DNA of 64,000 nt from an uncultured Bacteroides sp. (GTDB taxonomy: Bacteria > Bacteroidota > Bacteroidia > Bacteroidales > Bacteroidaceae), in NCBI GenBank assembly GCA_949296575.1, contig CASFPE010000012.1, positions 57,755 to 121,754 on the forward strand. The letters run 5' to 3'. Position 1 is the first letter of the stretch. Every line of letters begins with the position of its first letter. The notes beneath the pieces were generated by a model, which saw nothing but the letters and a program-made list of their open reading frames with translations, was not told the DNA's origin and did not search any database. The position numbers and the translations under genes were made by a program. Positions 27,438-36,555 of this stretch are shown here, in pieces.

Positions 27438-29573
27438 ATGATTAATCCTATTGTTAAGACGATCGAGTTGGGTGATGGCAGAACCATCACGCTCGAAACG
27501 GGAAAGCTGGCAAAACAGGCAGATGGGGCTGTGATGCTGCGCATGGGCAACACCATGTTGCTGGCTACTGTTTGTGCGGCAAAAGATGCAGTTCCCGGTA
27601 CAGATTTCATGCCTCTTCAGGTAGAGTATAGAGAAAAATATTCGGCATTCGGGCGTTTCCCGGGTGGATTTACCCGCCGAGAGGGCAAGCCGTCTGATTA
27701 TGAGATATTGACTTGCCGTTTGGTGGATCGCGCATTGCGCCCGCTTTTCCCTGATAATTATCATGCAGAAGTTTATGTGAACATTATTTTGTTTTCGGCT
27801 GATGGCGTGGATATGCCGGATGCATTGGCCGGGCTTGCTGCTTCTGCCGCTTTGGCTGTTTCCGACATCCCGTTTGGCGGTCCTATTTCTGAGGTGCGGG
27901 TGGCTCGCGTGGACGGCAAGTTTGTCATCGATCCTACATTCGAGCAGTTGAAGAATGCGGACATGGATTTGATGGTTGCAGCCACTTACGACAACATCAT
28001 GATGGTGGAAGGCGAGATGGACGAAGTGTCTGAGCAGGATTTGCTGGAGGCCATGAGATGCGCTCACGAGGCCATCAAGGTGCATTGCAAGGCACAGATG
28101 GAATTGATGGAAGAAGTGGGGTCCACTGTAAAGCGTGAGTATTGCCATGAAGAAAATGATGAGGATTTGCGCAAGGCGGTTCATGAAGCTTGCTACGAGA
28201 AAGCCTATGCCATTGCCAAGTCGGGCAACAAGAACAAGCATGAGCGTGAAGATGCTTTCACGGCTATTTGCGATGAGTTCAAGGCGCAATTCACGGAAGA
28301 AGAATTAGAAGAAAAAGGCCCGATGATAGACCGTTACTACCATGATGTGGAGAAGGAGGCGATGCGCCGTTGCATCTTGGACGAAGGCAAACGCTTGGAC
28401 GGGCGTGCAACCACCGATATCCGTCCGATATGGTGCGAAGTAAGCCCGTTGCCGGGGCCTCACGGTTCATCCATCTTCACCCGTGGCGAGACGCAATCGC
28501 TGAGTACCGTCACGTTGGGCACGAAGCTGGATGAAAAGACCATCGATGACGTTCTTGACCAGCATAAGGAACGTTTCCTGCTGCATTACAATTTCCCGCC
28601 GTTCTCTACTGGCGAGGCAAAGGCGCAGCGTGGCGTAGGGCGTCGTGAAATTGGCCATGGGCATTTGGCTTGGCGCGCGTTGAAAGGCCAGATCCCTGCC
28701 GGTTATCCTTATTGCATCCGCGTGGTATCAGACATATTGGAATCAAACGGTTCTTCTTCGATGGCCACCGTATGTGCCGGCACATTGGCATTGATGGATG
28801 CCGGCGTGCCTATCAAGAACCCCGTTTCAGGCATTGCCATGGGCTTGATAAAGAATGCAGGCGAAGAAAAATACGCAGTCCTTTCCGACATTCTTGGCGA
28901 TGAAGACCATTTGGGCGACATGGATTTCAAGGTGACAGGAACAAAGAACGGCATCACAGCCACGCAGATGGATATCAAATGCGATGGCTTGACATACGAT
29001 ATTCTGGAAAAAGCCTTGCTTCAGGCGAAAGCAGGGCGCGAATACATCCTTGGCAAATTGACGGAATGCATTGCCGAGCCGCGTCCGGAACTGAAACCTC
29101 ATGCGCCGCGCATTGAAACGATGACGATACCGAAAGAATACATTGGCGCTGTGATTGGCCCGGGCGGGAAGATCATCCAAGGCATGCAGGAAGAAACAGG
29201 TGCAACTATTGCCATCGACGAGATTGACGGGGTCGGCAAGATTGAAATTGCAGCTACCAACAAGGTGGCCATCGACAAGGCTGTGGCAATGATTAAGAAC
29301 ATTGTGGCTATTCCTGAAGTAGGAGAGGTCTATAAAGGAAAAGTTCGTTCCATCATGCCTTACGGCGCGTTTGTGGAATTCTTGCCGGGCAAGGATGGTT
29401 TGCTTCACATCTCGGAAATCGACTGGAAGCGTCTGGAGACAATGGATGAATCCGGCTTGAAAGAAGGCGATGAAATAGAAGTGAAGTTGGTGGACATTGA
29501 CCAAAAGACAGGCAAATTCAAGCTTTCCCGTAAAGTGTTGCTTCCGCGTCCTGAAAAAGGCGGACGGAAATGA
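27438..29573 (+). CDS. pnp: Polyribonucleotide nucleotidyltransferase (PNPase)
   Basis: 3'-5' phosphorolytic exoribonuclease of 711 aa, the normal length. Two RNase PH-like domains (about residues 10-225 and 310-535) flank a helical domain. The second PH core carries [24 protein letters not shown] and the [19 protein letters not shown] motif with catalytic Asp residues. A KH domain (about 555-615, [20 protein letters not shown]) and an S1 domain (about 622-692, [28 protein letters not shown]) complete it. It has its own promoter. Unlike in Proteobacteria, rpsO is not adjacent; tRNA-Pro follows. Confidence 0.98.
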   Translation: MINPIVKTIELGDGRTITLETGKLAKQADGAVMLRMGNTMLLATVCAAKDAVPGTDFMPLQVEYREKYSAFGRFPGGFTRREGKPSDYEILTCRLVDRALRPLFPDNYHAEVYVNIILFSADGVDMPDALAGLAASAALAVSDIPFGGPISEVRVARVDGKFVIDPTFEQLKNADMDLMVAATYDNIMMVEGEMDEVSEQDLLEAMRCAHEAIKVHCKAQMELMEEVGSTVKREYCHEENDEDLRKAVHEACYEKAYAIAKSGNKNKHEREDAFTAICDEFKAQFTEEELEEKGPMIDRYYHDVEKEAMRRCILDEGKRLDGRATTDIRPIWCEVSPLPGPHGSSIFTRGETQSLSTVTLGTKLDEKTIDDVLDQHKERFLLHYNFPPFSTGEAKAQRGVGRREIGHGHLAWRALKGQIPAGYPYCIRVVSDILESNGSSSMATVCAGTLALMDAGVPIKNPVSGIAMGLIKNAGEEKYAVLSDILGDEDHLGDMDFKVTGTKNGITATQMDIKCDGLTYDILEKALLQAKAGREYILGKLTECIAEPRPELKPHAPRIETMTIPKEYIGAVIGPGGKIIQGMQEETGATIAIDEIDGVGKIEIAATNKVAIDKAVAMIKNIVAIPEVGEVYKGKVRSIMPYGAFVEFLPGKDGLLHISEIDWKRLETMDESGLKEGDEIEVKLVDIDQKTGKFKLSRKVLLPRPEKGGRK

Positions 29574-29660
29574 TGCCTGCTTGGAGGCATAAGAGGCGCA
29601 TGCACACGTGCGCCTCTTTCTTTATTATGCAAGGAGTGCGATAAAAAGTGGAGCCAAACG

Positions 29661-29691
29661 CTTGTTTATTCTGAATAAAGCATTACCTTTG
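29661..29691 (+). promoter_or_regulatory. Promoter for tRNA-Pro
   Basis: cTTG at 29661-29664 and TAccTTTG at 29684-29691 are separated by 19 bp. The -7 box ends 11 nt before the mature tRNA start. Confidence 0.75.
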
Positions 29692-29702
29692 CATCCGCAA
29701 TT

Positions 29703-29777
29703 CGGGGTGTAGCTCAGCCCGGTTAGAGTACGCGTCTGGGGGGCGTGTGGTCGCTGGTTCGAATCCAGTCACCCCGA
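29703..29777 (+). tRNA. tRNA-Pro (anticodon GGG)
   Basis: 75-nt cloverleaf. Acceptor CGGGGTG/CACCCCG, D arm with AGCTCAG, anticodon loop CTGGGGG reading GGG, T arm with GGTTCGAATCC, discriminator A. CCA is not encoded. A promoter precedes it and an intrinsic terminator follows 12 nt later. Confidence 0.95.
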
Positions 29778-29789
29778 CTGGTGTGAATG

Positions 29790-29820
29790 AAGGAGTTAAG
29801 CGGTTGCTTAGCTCCTTTTT
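29790..29820 (+). terminator. Intrinsic terminator of tRNA-Pro
   Basis: A 12-bp stem (one G-U pair) around a short loop, followed by a T-run. It sits in the convergent gap before the unknown minus-strand gene. Confidence 0.8.
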
Positions 29821-29921
29821 CATTATCTCCGATAATTCAACACCTCTCAGTTAAATGTGTACCTGTTCTGCCGCTTGGAGGATGTTTCTGATGGTGCAAG
29901 ATGATTCAGGCATTGGGAATT

Positions 29922-31148
29922 TTAGCCGATTTGGATTTGCTTTGCGATTTGAATTGCATAATTGTGTAGTTCCTTTTCCGTTTCGGCGCATATTGTTAGC
30001 AATGTGAATTGGGATGGACTTAATATTTGGCAAGTATATACGGGATAGGGCTTATCTTCATTAGAAGAAGGGGCTTCAAAGCCCATATTTGACAAGCGGT
30101 ATGCTCCTTTGTTTAAGATGCCTTCCTCCACAATTGGGGCATTAAGCGATGCAAACTCCGAGTCCCCTTTTGTGCATGGATGTGCAACGCAGCGAACAGA
30201 ATGCCAGTGTTCCTTTTTTAAGTCAAAGAATACGGTGGCATTCCCATCTATGCCTTTCAGATGGTTTCCTGGGAAATAACAGGTGAGATTGCCTATGTGG
30301 TAGCCGAGCCATTCGCGGCGGTAGCCTATCGGGAAGGATGGAACGTAGTCGGTCAGATGCTCTATATGGATGGGCTGATGTTTGTGCAGGGTGCAAATTT
30401 CTAGATAGAGTTGCTTAGGGAAAGGCTGTTGGGGAGCCAAAGAAGCTGCTTGTTCCAAGCAATATATGATAAAATGGTTGATAGACGCGTCTGCGTCGCT
30501 GCGGTCGGAATCCATGAAATAGCAATTGGTCCATAGCAAATGGAGTGCTAACTTGTAGTACAGCCGTGCATTTTGCTCAATGTCGTGCCAGATGAAAAAT
30601 TCTTCGGCGAAAGTTTCAATTCCTTCACGTCTTATGCGTTCAGAGACTTCTGTTATGCAGAAGCGCCCGAAAGGGGTTATTGCCATGTCAGGTTGCTCTT
30701 TGGGCTGGTACTGTTGCATAGGCCAGCATAGGTATGCATTCGGCTTTTCTTGTGCCGCCATAAACATGTTTTTCAGCCATTGGCAAAAATATTTATGCAA
30801 TTGGGCGAAATCGCGTGTGGCGAAATAATTGGTCTCATCTTCTATTTTGATGACACTGTCGTGGCTCTCGATTAGTTGGTCAACAATCTCAATGATTGCT
30901 TTGTGGAAGCTGGGGCCGTATATGTTGGTTTGGCAATAGCCGGATACGGAATAGCTGTTGTTTAATAGTCCCTTTCTTTTTTCATAAACGAATTGGAACG
31001 AGCCTAAAAAGTCGCTGTGCCAACTGATGACAGATGCTTTGGGCTGATGTTTTATGTCATATCCGAAAGGCTTGAATACATTGTCCAATACCTGTTGGAA
31101 CAATTTGACGCTTTTGCACGTGGTCTTTAAGTTGAAACCTATACTCAT
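29922..31148 (-). CDS. Unknown protein of 408 aa
   Basis: I do not recognise this family. The frame is open further upstream, but ATG 31148 (MSIGFNLKTTCKSVKLFQQV) is preferred because it follows a -7 box and the upstream extension overlaps the rpsP promoter region. The protein is cytoplasmic by appearance, with no signal peptide or membrane helix. It is rich in aromatic residues and His, with distinctive stretches ITPFGRFCITEVSERIRREGIE, WHSVRCVAHPCTKGDSEFASL and IYGPSFHKAIIEIVDQL. It is flanked by convergent tRNA-Pro and divergent rpsP and is monocistronic. The length and coherent codon use support a real gene. Confidence 0.75.
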   Translation of the reverse strand: MSIGFNLKTTCKSVKLFQQVLDNVFKPFGYDIKHQPKASVISWHSDFLGSFQFVYEKRKGLLNNSYSVSGYCQTNIYGPSFHKAIIEIVDQLIESHDSVIKIEDETNYFATRDFAQLHKYFCQWLKNMFMAAQEKPNAYLCWPMQQYQPKEQPDMAITPFGRFCITEVSERIRREGIETFAEEFFIWHDIEQNARLYYKLALHLLWTNCYFMDSDRSDADASINHFIIYCLEQAASLAPQQPFPKQLYLEICTLHKHQPIHIEHLTDYVPSFPIGYRREWLGYHIGNLTCYFPGNHLKGIDGNATVFFDLKKEHWHSVRCVAHPCTKGDSEFASLNAPIVEEGILNKGAYRLSNMGFEAPSSNEDKPYPVYTCQILSPSQFTLLTICAETEKELHNYAIQIAKQIQIG

Positions 31149-31189
31149 AATCCTGCTGTGTTTTCTGCTCTTTTGGGGGGGCGCGATGG

Positions 31190-31197
31190 CAAAGATA
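31190..31197 (-). promoter_or_regulatory. -7 box for the unknown 408-aa gene
   Basis: TAtcTTTG on the minus strand, 41 nt before ATG 31148. No good -33 partner is seen. Confidence 0.45.
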
Positions 31198-31250
31198 ATG
31201 CTTTCGCGGGACTTAAGAGCTATGCGGGCGGATTTAATTCCCGGAAAACC

Positions 31251-31282
31251 CTTGCGCATTTGGAGGAAAAGCACTACTTTTG
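31251..31282 (+). promoter_or_regulatory. Promoter for rpsP
   Basis: cTTG at 31251-31254 and TActTTTG at 31275-31282 are 20 bp apart. The leader to ATG 31346 is about 60 nt. Confidence 0.65.
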
Positions 31283-31345
31283 CACCCGCTGATACGTGTA
31301 TCGGCATATCTTCAAATCATTAAATTAAAAAAGTTATTTAGAAGA

Positions 31346-31912
31346 ATGGCAACTAAAATCAGATTGCAAAGGAGAGGACGCAAGGGATATGCGTTTTACG
31401 CTATCGTGATTGCAGACTCAAGGGCGCCACGTGATGGCCGTTTTATTGAGAAGATTGGGACGTACAACCCGAATACGGATCCTTCTACGGTGGATTTGAA
31501 TTTTGAACGTGCGTTGTATTGGGTGAAAGTAGGTGCGCAGCCTACGGATACCGTGCGCAACATCCTTTCCCGCGAAGGCGTTTACATGAAGAAGCATTTG
31601 TTGACAGGCGTGGCCAAAGGCGCGTTTGGCGAGGCTGAGGCCGAAGCAAGGTTTGAGGCTTGGAAAAAGGACAAGCAGTCAGGGCTTGCCGCTTTGAAGG
31701 CGAAAAACGAAGCAGCCGCAAAGGTAGCCGCAAAGGAACGCTTGGAAGCCGAGAAGAAGGTGAACGAGGAAATTGCCAAGAAAGTGGCTGAGAAGAAAGC
31801 CGCAGAAGCCGCTGCGAAAGCCGAAACTGAGGCTGCCGCAGCCGCAGAAGCTGCCGCCGCAGCCGAAGAAGCAGCACCTGCAGCCGAAGCAGCTCCTGCC
31901 GCAGAAGCATAA
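31346..31912 (+). CDS. rpsP: 30S ribosomal protein S16 with long C-terminal extension
   Basis: Small-subunit protein, 188 aa. The S16 core covers residues 1-85 ([59 protein letters not shown]). A further 100 residues form a Lys/Glu/Ala-rich, probably helical tail ending in [11 protein letters not shown], as is usual in Bacteroidota S16 proteins. ATG 31346 is chosen over an in-frame upstream start because the S16 N-terminus is conserved. No rimM-trmD-rplS follow, so the classical operon is broken up. Confidence 0.97.
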   Translation: MATKIRLQRRGRKGYAFYAIVIADSRAPRDGRFIEKIGTYNPNTDPSTVDLNFERALYWVKVGAQPTDTVRNILSREGVYMKKHLLTGVAKGAFGEAEAEARFEAWKKDKQSGLAALKAKNEAAAKVAAKERLEAEKKVNEEIAKKVAEKKAAEAAAKAETEAAAAAEAAAAAEEAAPAAEAAPAAEA

Positions 31913-31933
31913 GAAGATTTTGTGCAACGATGG

Positions 31934-31975
31934 AACGGGATGTGCCTGCGTCATGCAGGCCGTCCCGTTTTTTTT
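31934..31975 (+). terminator. Intrinsic terminator of rpsP
   Basis: Two-part stem (AACGGGA/TCCCGTT outer, GCCTGC/GCAGGC inner) followed by eight T. Confidence 0.88.
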
Positions 31976-32100
31976 ATGGCAAAGAGTGGCCGGTTTTATG
32001 CAGAGGAGCCAAGAATCTTGTGGGAAAGCGTTTCCAGCAGGTTGCAAGCCTGCCGGGACATGAAAGGGACGGTTCCGAGATTCAGATTCTTGGTTCCTAA

Positions 32101-32300
32101 AAAAAGTTCAGCAACAATTGCATGGAAGTTCTATGAACTTCTTGCAAAACTTCATAGAACAATCCGTAAAACTTCATAGGGCGTTTCGCCAATGCACTGC
32201 CAGGCTTCACGGGGAAGTTTCCAAAGGTTTTTGAAAATCCTTCCATGGTTTCGCCCTAAACGTTGGAAGGTTTCAGTGAAATCCTTCTAAGGTTTTTCGC
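32101..32300. repeat. Dispersed convergent-gap repeat, copy B, with 22-bp tandem runs
   Basis: The first part has AAAACTTCATAG at 32146 and 32168 (22-bp step) next to the palindrome gaagttctatgaacttc. The second part has a 21-22 bp tandem run of units opening with AAGGTTT or ATGGTTT (four units from 32224 to 32297), overlapping the 40 nt shared with copy A. It lies between rpsP (+) and the uronate operon (-). No gene is supported from 31976 to 32388. Confidence 0.75.
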
Positions 32301-32320
32301 GCCGTGCCGGGACAGGGCGC

Positions 32321-32359
32321 AAAAAAATCCCCTTGCCGCAGGGCAAAGGGATTTTTTTT
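32321..32359. terminator. Bidirectional terminator after the uronate operon
   Basis: A stem (AATCCC/GGGATT outer, TTGCC/GGCAA inner) is flanked by an A-run on the left and a T-run on the right. It ends the exuT transcript on the minus strand and backs up rpsP termination on the plus strand. Confidence 0.8.
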
Positions 32360-32388
32360 GTCATCCGATATATTTGTCAGGCAGAAGC

Positions 32389-33855
32389 TCACACTTTCAC
32401 CAATTTGTATTTCGGAACCATCAGTTTCATCATGCACCAGCTGAACAGGTAGGCTAACGAAGCCACGATGAACACAATCATGTAGCCTGCTTGTTTGCCT
32501 TCGAAGCCGAGGAACAGCATGTTGGTCTCCTCCGAGTGCGTGAACAGGATGCCTGAACAGTAGTTGAACAGGAAGCTTCCGATGCCGCCCACCATGCCTC
32601 CGATGCCCGTAACCGTGGCAACTGCCGACTTGGGGAACATGTCGCTCACCACCGAATACACGTTGGCGCTCCAGCTTTGGTGCGCAGCCCCGATGATACC
32701 GATCATGATGATGGGGAACCAGCAAGAGATGGAACCGGCCGACTGTGCGAACAACCCGATGAGCGGGAAGAAGGAGAATATCAGCATCGCCTTCATGCGT
32801 CCCTTGTACGGGTCCATGCCTTTCTTCTCCACGAAGATGGTGGGCAGGTAGCTGCCATAGATGGAAAGCATGGAGATAAGGTAGAGCGTGAATATCAACA
32901 TGATGCCCATCCAAGAATCGGAACTGTAGCCGTACACGTCTTTCACGTAGGCAGGCGCCCAGAACAAGAAGAACCACCACACGCCGTCCGGCAAGAAACG
33001 GCCGAAGATGACCGCCCATGTCTGGCGGATGGTGAAGCATTTCCACAAACTGATTTTGGGTCCGTCGTTGTTGTCCGCCGTCACGGTCTTCTCGGCCACG
33101 GCATCTTGCTCGATGTATTCCAGTTCGGCCTTGTTCACATGCTTGCTGTCGCGGGGCTTGTCATACACTTTGTAGAACGCAATCATCCAAAGCAATCCGA
33201 AACCGCTCATCACGATGAAGGCCATTTCCCAGCCCAAAGCGCGTGCAATGCCCGGAATGATGAACGGAGCCACCAATGCTCCGATCTGCGCTCCCGCGTT
33301 GAACAGGCCGGTGGCAAAGCCCCGGTCCTTCTTCGGGAAGTATTCTGCGGTGATTTTCACGGCAGAAGGGAAGTTGCCCGACTCACCCATTGCCACGATG
33401 ACACGCATGGCTAAGAACAACCATGTGCTGACTGTCGATACAGCCAAGGCAATGTTGCCCGTGCTTCGGATGGCGGCCAAGTGTTCGCGTGTGGCATCGA
33501 AACTGAACAACCACGTGCCGTCCACGATGCCGCTCGTCAAGATGCTGGTGAAAGCATGGAGAGTTGCGCCCACCACCCATGTGCCGAAAGCGCAAAGGTA
33601 GCCCCGGCGGGTGCCTACTTTGTCGATGAACTTGCCGACAAACAGCATGCTGATGGCGTAGGCCAGCGAGAACACGCCGGTGATCAGGCCGTAGTTGTCA
33701 TCGTTCCAGCCCAATTCAGGGGCGATGAAGTCTTTGTAAGTCAGCGAAAGGACTTGGCGGTCCATGTAGGTGGCTGCCGTTGCGAGGAACAGCATGGTGC
33801 AGATGACCCACCGGTAGTTGGTCATCTTTTCTTTAAACTCATTTGAATTACTCAT
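32389..33855 (-). CDS. exuT: MFS hexuronate transporter (ExuT-like)
   Basis: Inner-membrane proton symporter of the anion:cation symporter branch of the major facilitator superfamily, 488 aa, twelve predicted helices. The family signature ATYMDRQVLSLTYKDF lies in helix 1, and GESGNFPSAVKITAEYFPKKDRGFATG lies around helices 4-5. A charged cytoplasmic loop separates the two halves (about residues 235-275). Third gene of the minus-strand uronate operon after EIIC and kduI (54-nt gap). It probably imports galacturonate, glucuronate or the KduI product. Confidence 0.88.
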   Translation of the reverse strand: MSNSNEFKEKMTNYRWVICTMLFLATAATYMDRQVLSLTYKDFIAPELGWNDDNYGLITGVFSLAYAISMLFVGKFIDKVGTRRGYLCAFGTWVVGATLHAFTSILTSGIVDGTWLFSFDATREHLAAIRSTGNIALAVSTVSTWLFLAMRVIVAMGESGNFPSAVKITAEYFPKKDRGFATGLFNAGAQIGALVAPFIIPGIARALGWEMAFIVMSGFGLLWMIAFYKVYDKPRDSKHVNKAELEYIEQDAVAEKTVTADNNDGPKISLWKCFTIRQTWAVIFGRFLPDGVWWFFLFWAPAYVKDVYGYSSDSWMGIMLIFTLYLISMLSIYGSYLPTIFVEKKGMDPYKGRMKAMLIFSFFPLIGLFAQSAGSISCWFPIIMIGIIGAAHQSWSANVYSVVSDMFPKSAVATVTGIGGMVGGIGSFLFNYCSGILFTHSEETNMLFLGFEGKQAGYMIVFIVASLAYLFSWCMMKLMVPKYKLVKV

Positions 33856-33909
33856 GGTATTTTGAATGGTTTCCTTTATAGGGTTAATAAATTATGAATT
33901 GAATGTTCC

Positions 33910-34830
33910 TTATCTCATCTCTAAATATTCGATTTTGTCCATGTCGCCATAATCGAGGTTCTCGCCGGCCATGCCCCAGATGAACATGTAGTTGCTGGTG
34001 CCTGCGGCGGCATGGATGGACCATTCCGGCGACATGATGGCTTGTTCGTTGTGCAACCACACCAAGCGTTCCTCCTGCGGTTCGCCCATCAGGTGGCAGA
34101 TGGCGTTTCCTTCAGGCACATTGAAGTAGAAGTATGCTTCGATGCGGCGGCTGTGTGTGTGCGCGGGCATGGTGTTCCACACGCTTCCCGGCTTCAGTTC
34201 CGTCAGTCCCATCTGCAATTGGCACGGGCCTTCTTCCAGTACGTTGTTCACAATCAACTGGTTGATGACGCGGTCGTTGCTTTCTTCCATCTTCCCTGCG
34301 GGGAACGAATTGGCTTTCACGCTGCCTTTGCGCCCGTCGATGGTAATCAACTGCGTCTTGTAGGCCGTGTGCGCCGTGGCCGAATTCAGGTAGAACTTGG
34401 CCGGGTTGTTGGCGTCCACGCTCTTGAAAGTCACTTTCTCGTTGCCGCGTCCCACGTAGAGGGCTTCCTTGAAGTTCAGCGTGTATTCCTTGCCGTCCAC
34501 GGTGACGATGCCTTCGCCGCCCACGTTGATCACGCCCAATTCCCTTCTTTCTAAGAAATACTTGGCTTTCAGCGGGTCGATGGTCTCTAATACCAGTTCT
34601 TTCTGCACGGGCATTGCGCCGCCAAAGATGAAGCGGTCGTAGAGGGAGTACGTCAGGTTGATTTCGTCAGCCGCCATCACTTTCTCCATCACGAAGCGGT
34701 CGCGGATGCGTTGCGTGTCGTAGGTTTTCACGTCTTCCGGGTGGCATGCAGTCTGCATGGTGTAGTTCACTTGTGCCGAAGCACTCGTAGCTGCGACGCC
34801 CAACAAGAGGGCAATAGCTAATTTCTTCAT
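33910..34830 (-). CDS. kduI: 5-dehydro-4-deoxy-D-glucuronate isomerase with N-terminal signal peptide
   Basis: Converts 5-keto-4-deoxyuronate to 3-deoxy-D-glycero-2,5-hexodiulosonate in unsaturated uronate catabolism. 306 aa. The KduI body starts near residue 21 and aligns along its length with the E. coli-type enzyme. The Zn ligands HxH...E are visible in [16 protein letters not shown] and the last His in [19 protein letters not shown]. The N-terminus [20 protein letters not shown] is a textbook cleavable signal peptide, unexpected for an enzyme known as cytoplasmic. It lies 18 nt after EIIC and 54 nt before exuT, and is divergent from a secreted GH105. Confidence 0.93.
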   Translation of the reverse strand: MKKLAIALLLGVAATSASAQVNYTMQTACHPEDVKTYDTQRIRDRFVMEKVMAADEINLTYSLYDRFIFGGAMPVQKELVLETIDPLKAKYFLERRELGVINVGGEGIVTVDGKEYTLNFKEALYVGRGNEKVTFKSVDANNPAKFYLNSATAHTAYKTQLITIDGRKGSVKANSFPAGKMEESNDRVINQLIVNNVLEEGPCQLQMGLTELKPGSVWNTMPAHTHSRRIEAYFYFNVPEGNAICHLMGEPQEERLVWLHNEQAIMSPEWSIHAAAGTSNYMFIWGMAGENLDYGDMDKIEYLEMR

Positions 34831-34848
34831 AATGATTTTCTTAAATGT

Positions 34849-36291
34849 TTATTGTTTGTTTTCAGTTTGATTGTTCTCTATGTTGCCTTCTGCGGCTTTC
34901 CTTTGGTATTTGATGATGGCGCGCCGGTTCCATATCATCAACAGCAGGGTGCAGGCCACCAGAATGGCAGATCCGATGTACTTGAATGTGTAAGTCAGAT
35001 GGAAGATCACCCATGAGAAGATGCTGGAAGCGAAGTCCAATGCGCCGCCTTCAAACCCGTCGGGTATCTTCAACGCTCCGTCGGGGCTTCCGTTGGCCAC
35101 GGTCGTGGCGTAAGCATCATTGGCCGCCTGCGTGAAGTGGGGCGCCAGGTCGGTCACGAAATAAAGCCCTACAGTCAAAGCCACTAATCCGATGATGAAT
35201 GATTTCAATACGTTGCCTTTTGTGATGGGCAGCACCAGGGGGAACACATAAAACATGCCCGCCAATGAGGCCAACGGCAGGAATTGGTTGCCGGGAAGCA
35301 CCACAGCCAGCAGGATGATGACGGGAATCAGCAGCAGCGACACCACCAAAGTGGCGGGATGGCCGATGACCAGTGCGGGGCTCATGCCGATGTTCAGCCC
35401 GATGGCGCCCTTGAACTTCCGGGCGATCAGTTCGCGGGTCGCGTCGGAGATGGGCTTCAATCCCTCGATGAACAGGCTGGTGATGCGGGGAATCAGTTCC
35501 ATCACCGCGCCCATCTTGATGCCCAACCCTAATATGTAAGGTATGCGGTCCAGCATCTCTTGCCCGTTCCGGCAGGAAAGCAAGGCGATGGCGCAGCCTA
35601 CGATGACCCCAAGGAACAAAGGCTCGCCCAGCAAGCCGAATTTCTTTTTCATCCCCTCTGCGTCGATGTTCAGCTTGTCGAAGCCGGGGATTTTGTCGAG
35701 CAACTTGTTGATGGCGATGGCGAAAGGCAGGAATCCGGCGCAGAATGGCTGTGGAATGGAGATGCCCTCCATGCCCGGATAGAAGCTTTGGAACTTTTTG
35801 GCGGTGTAGTCGGCGGCAATCAGCGTGATGATGTAACAGATGATGGCGGCAAAGAAACCCCACCAGATGTTCCCGCTGGCGAAATACACCACGGCGCCGA
35901 TGAAGGCGAAATGCCAGTAGTTCCACAGGTCGATGTTCACGGTGCGTGTGGTTTTCGTCAGAAGCATCAGGATGTTCACGCCTAAGCACACGGGGATGAT
36001 GAAAGCGCCCACGGAAGTGTTGTAGGCCACGGCGGCTGCGGCAGGCCAACCCATGTCGAACACCTTCAACTGCAAGTCATAGATTTCCACTACTTGGTTC
36101 AAGGCAGGGCCCAAACTGCTTGTCAACAGGGCAGTGACCACTGATAACCCAACGAATCCCACGCCGACCAATAACCCGCTTTTTAAAGCTTTGCTGAATT
36201 TGATTCCGATGCACACGCCCAGAATCGTGAAAATGATAGGCATCATCACGGCTGCTCCCAGCCCGATAATGTAGCTAAATACTTCTTTCAT
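34849..36291 (-). CDS. PTS galactitol/sugar-specific permease IIC-like membrane protein
   Basis: GatC-type EIIC integral membrane protein, 480 aa, about 11-12 helices. Family features include MMPIIFTILGVCIGIKFSKAL at the N-terminus, GWPAAAAVAYNTSVGAFIIPV, and IGLNIGMSPALVIGHPATLV near residue 300. No EIIA, EIIB, HPr or EI lies nearby, and Bacteroidota usually lack a working PTS, so it probably acts as a non-phosphorylating transporter. First gene of the uronate operon. The C-terminal helix and basic tail extend past the usual family end. Confidence 0.85.
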   Translation of the reverse strand: MKEVFSYIIGLGAAVMMPIIFTILGVCIGIKFSKALKSGLLVGVGFVGLSVVTALLTSSLGPALNQVVEIYDLQLKVFDMGWPAAAAVAYNTSVGAFIIPVCLGVNILMLLTKTTRTVNIDLWNYWHFAFIGAVVYFASGNIWWGFFAAIICYIITLIAADYTAKKFQSFYPGMEGISIPQPFCAGFLPFAIAINKLLDKIPGFDKLNIDAEGMKKKFGLLGEPLFLGVIVGCAIALLSCRNGQEMLDRIPYILGLGIKMGAVMELIPRITSLFIEGLKPISDATRELIARKFKGAIGLNIGMSPALVIGHPATLVVSLLLIPVIILLAVVLPGNQFLPLASLAGMFYVFPLVLPITKGNVLKSFIIGLVALTVGLYFVTDLAPHFTQAANDAYATTVANGSPDGALKIPDGFEGGALDFASSIFSWVIFHLTYTFKYIGSAILVACTLLLMIWNRRAIIKYQRKAAEGNIENNQTENKQ

Positions 36292-36339
36292 TCTATATTA
36301 TTTATTAATGTATTCCTTGATATTAGATAAGATGTGCGG

Positions 36340-36371
36340 CAAAAATAAATCCTTTTCTTTGTTTTTGCAAT
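36340..36371 (-). promoter_or_regulatory. Promoter of the EIIC-kduI-exuT operon
   Basis: On the minus strand, TAttTTTG (36340-36347) and an aTTG (36368-36371) are 20 bp apart. The leader to the EIIC ATG is about 45 nt. Confidence 0.55.
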
Positions 36372-36404
36372 TAAAAACTTAATTATTAGCGATTTTTTTT
36401 GAGG

Positions 36405-36454
36405 CGTGTGCGGGAGGCGTAGAAAAATGCTTCCATAAATCGTTGGCGCACACG
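36405..36454. promoter_or_regulatory. Inverted repeat between divergent uronate promoters
   Basis: CGTGTGCG (36405-36412) and CGCACACG (36447-36454) are exact reverse complements, with a weaker inner pair (GGAGGC/GCTTCC). It lies midway between the two divergent promoters, where a shared operator would be expected. No regulator gene is nearby. Confidence 0.4.
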
Positions 36455-36514
36455 GGAAAATAAAAAAAATCAAAGGATTTTTGATAAAAATGCCGTTTAT
36501 TCGACTCTTTTTTT

Positions 36515-36522
36515 TACTTTTG
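36515..36522 (+). promoter_or_regulatory. -7 box for the GH105 gene
   Basis: TActTTTG lies 34 nt before ATG 36556. It also shows that an in-frame TTG at 36481 cannot be the start codon. Confidence 0.6.
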
Positions 36523-36555
36523 CCTCGTCAATGCTTAAGTCTAATGCCAAAAAAC

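Noticed and set aside
31280..31345. N-terminal extension of rpsP
   Set aside because: The frame is open, but the extra residues precede the conserved S16 start and begin at the promoter.
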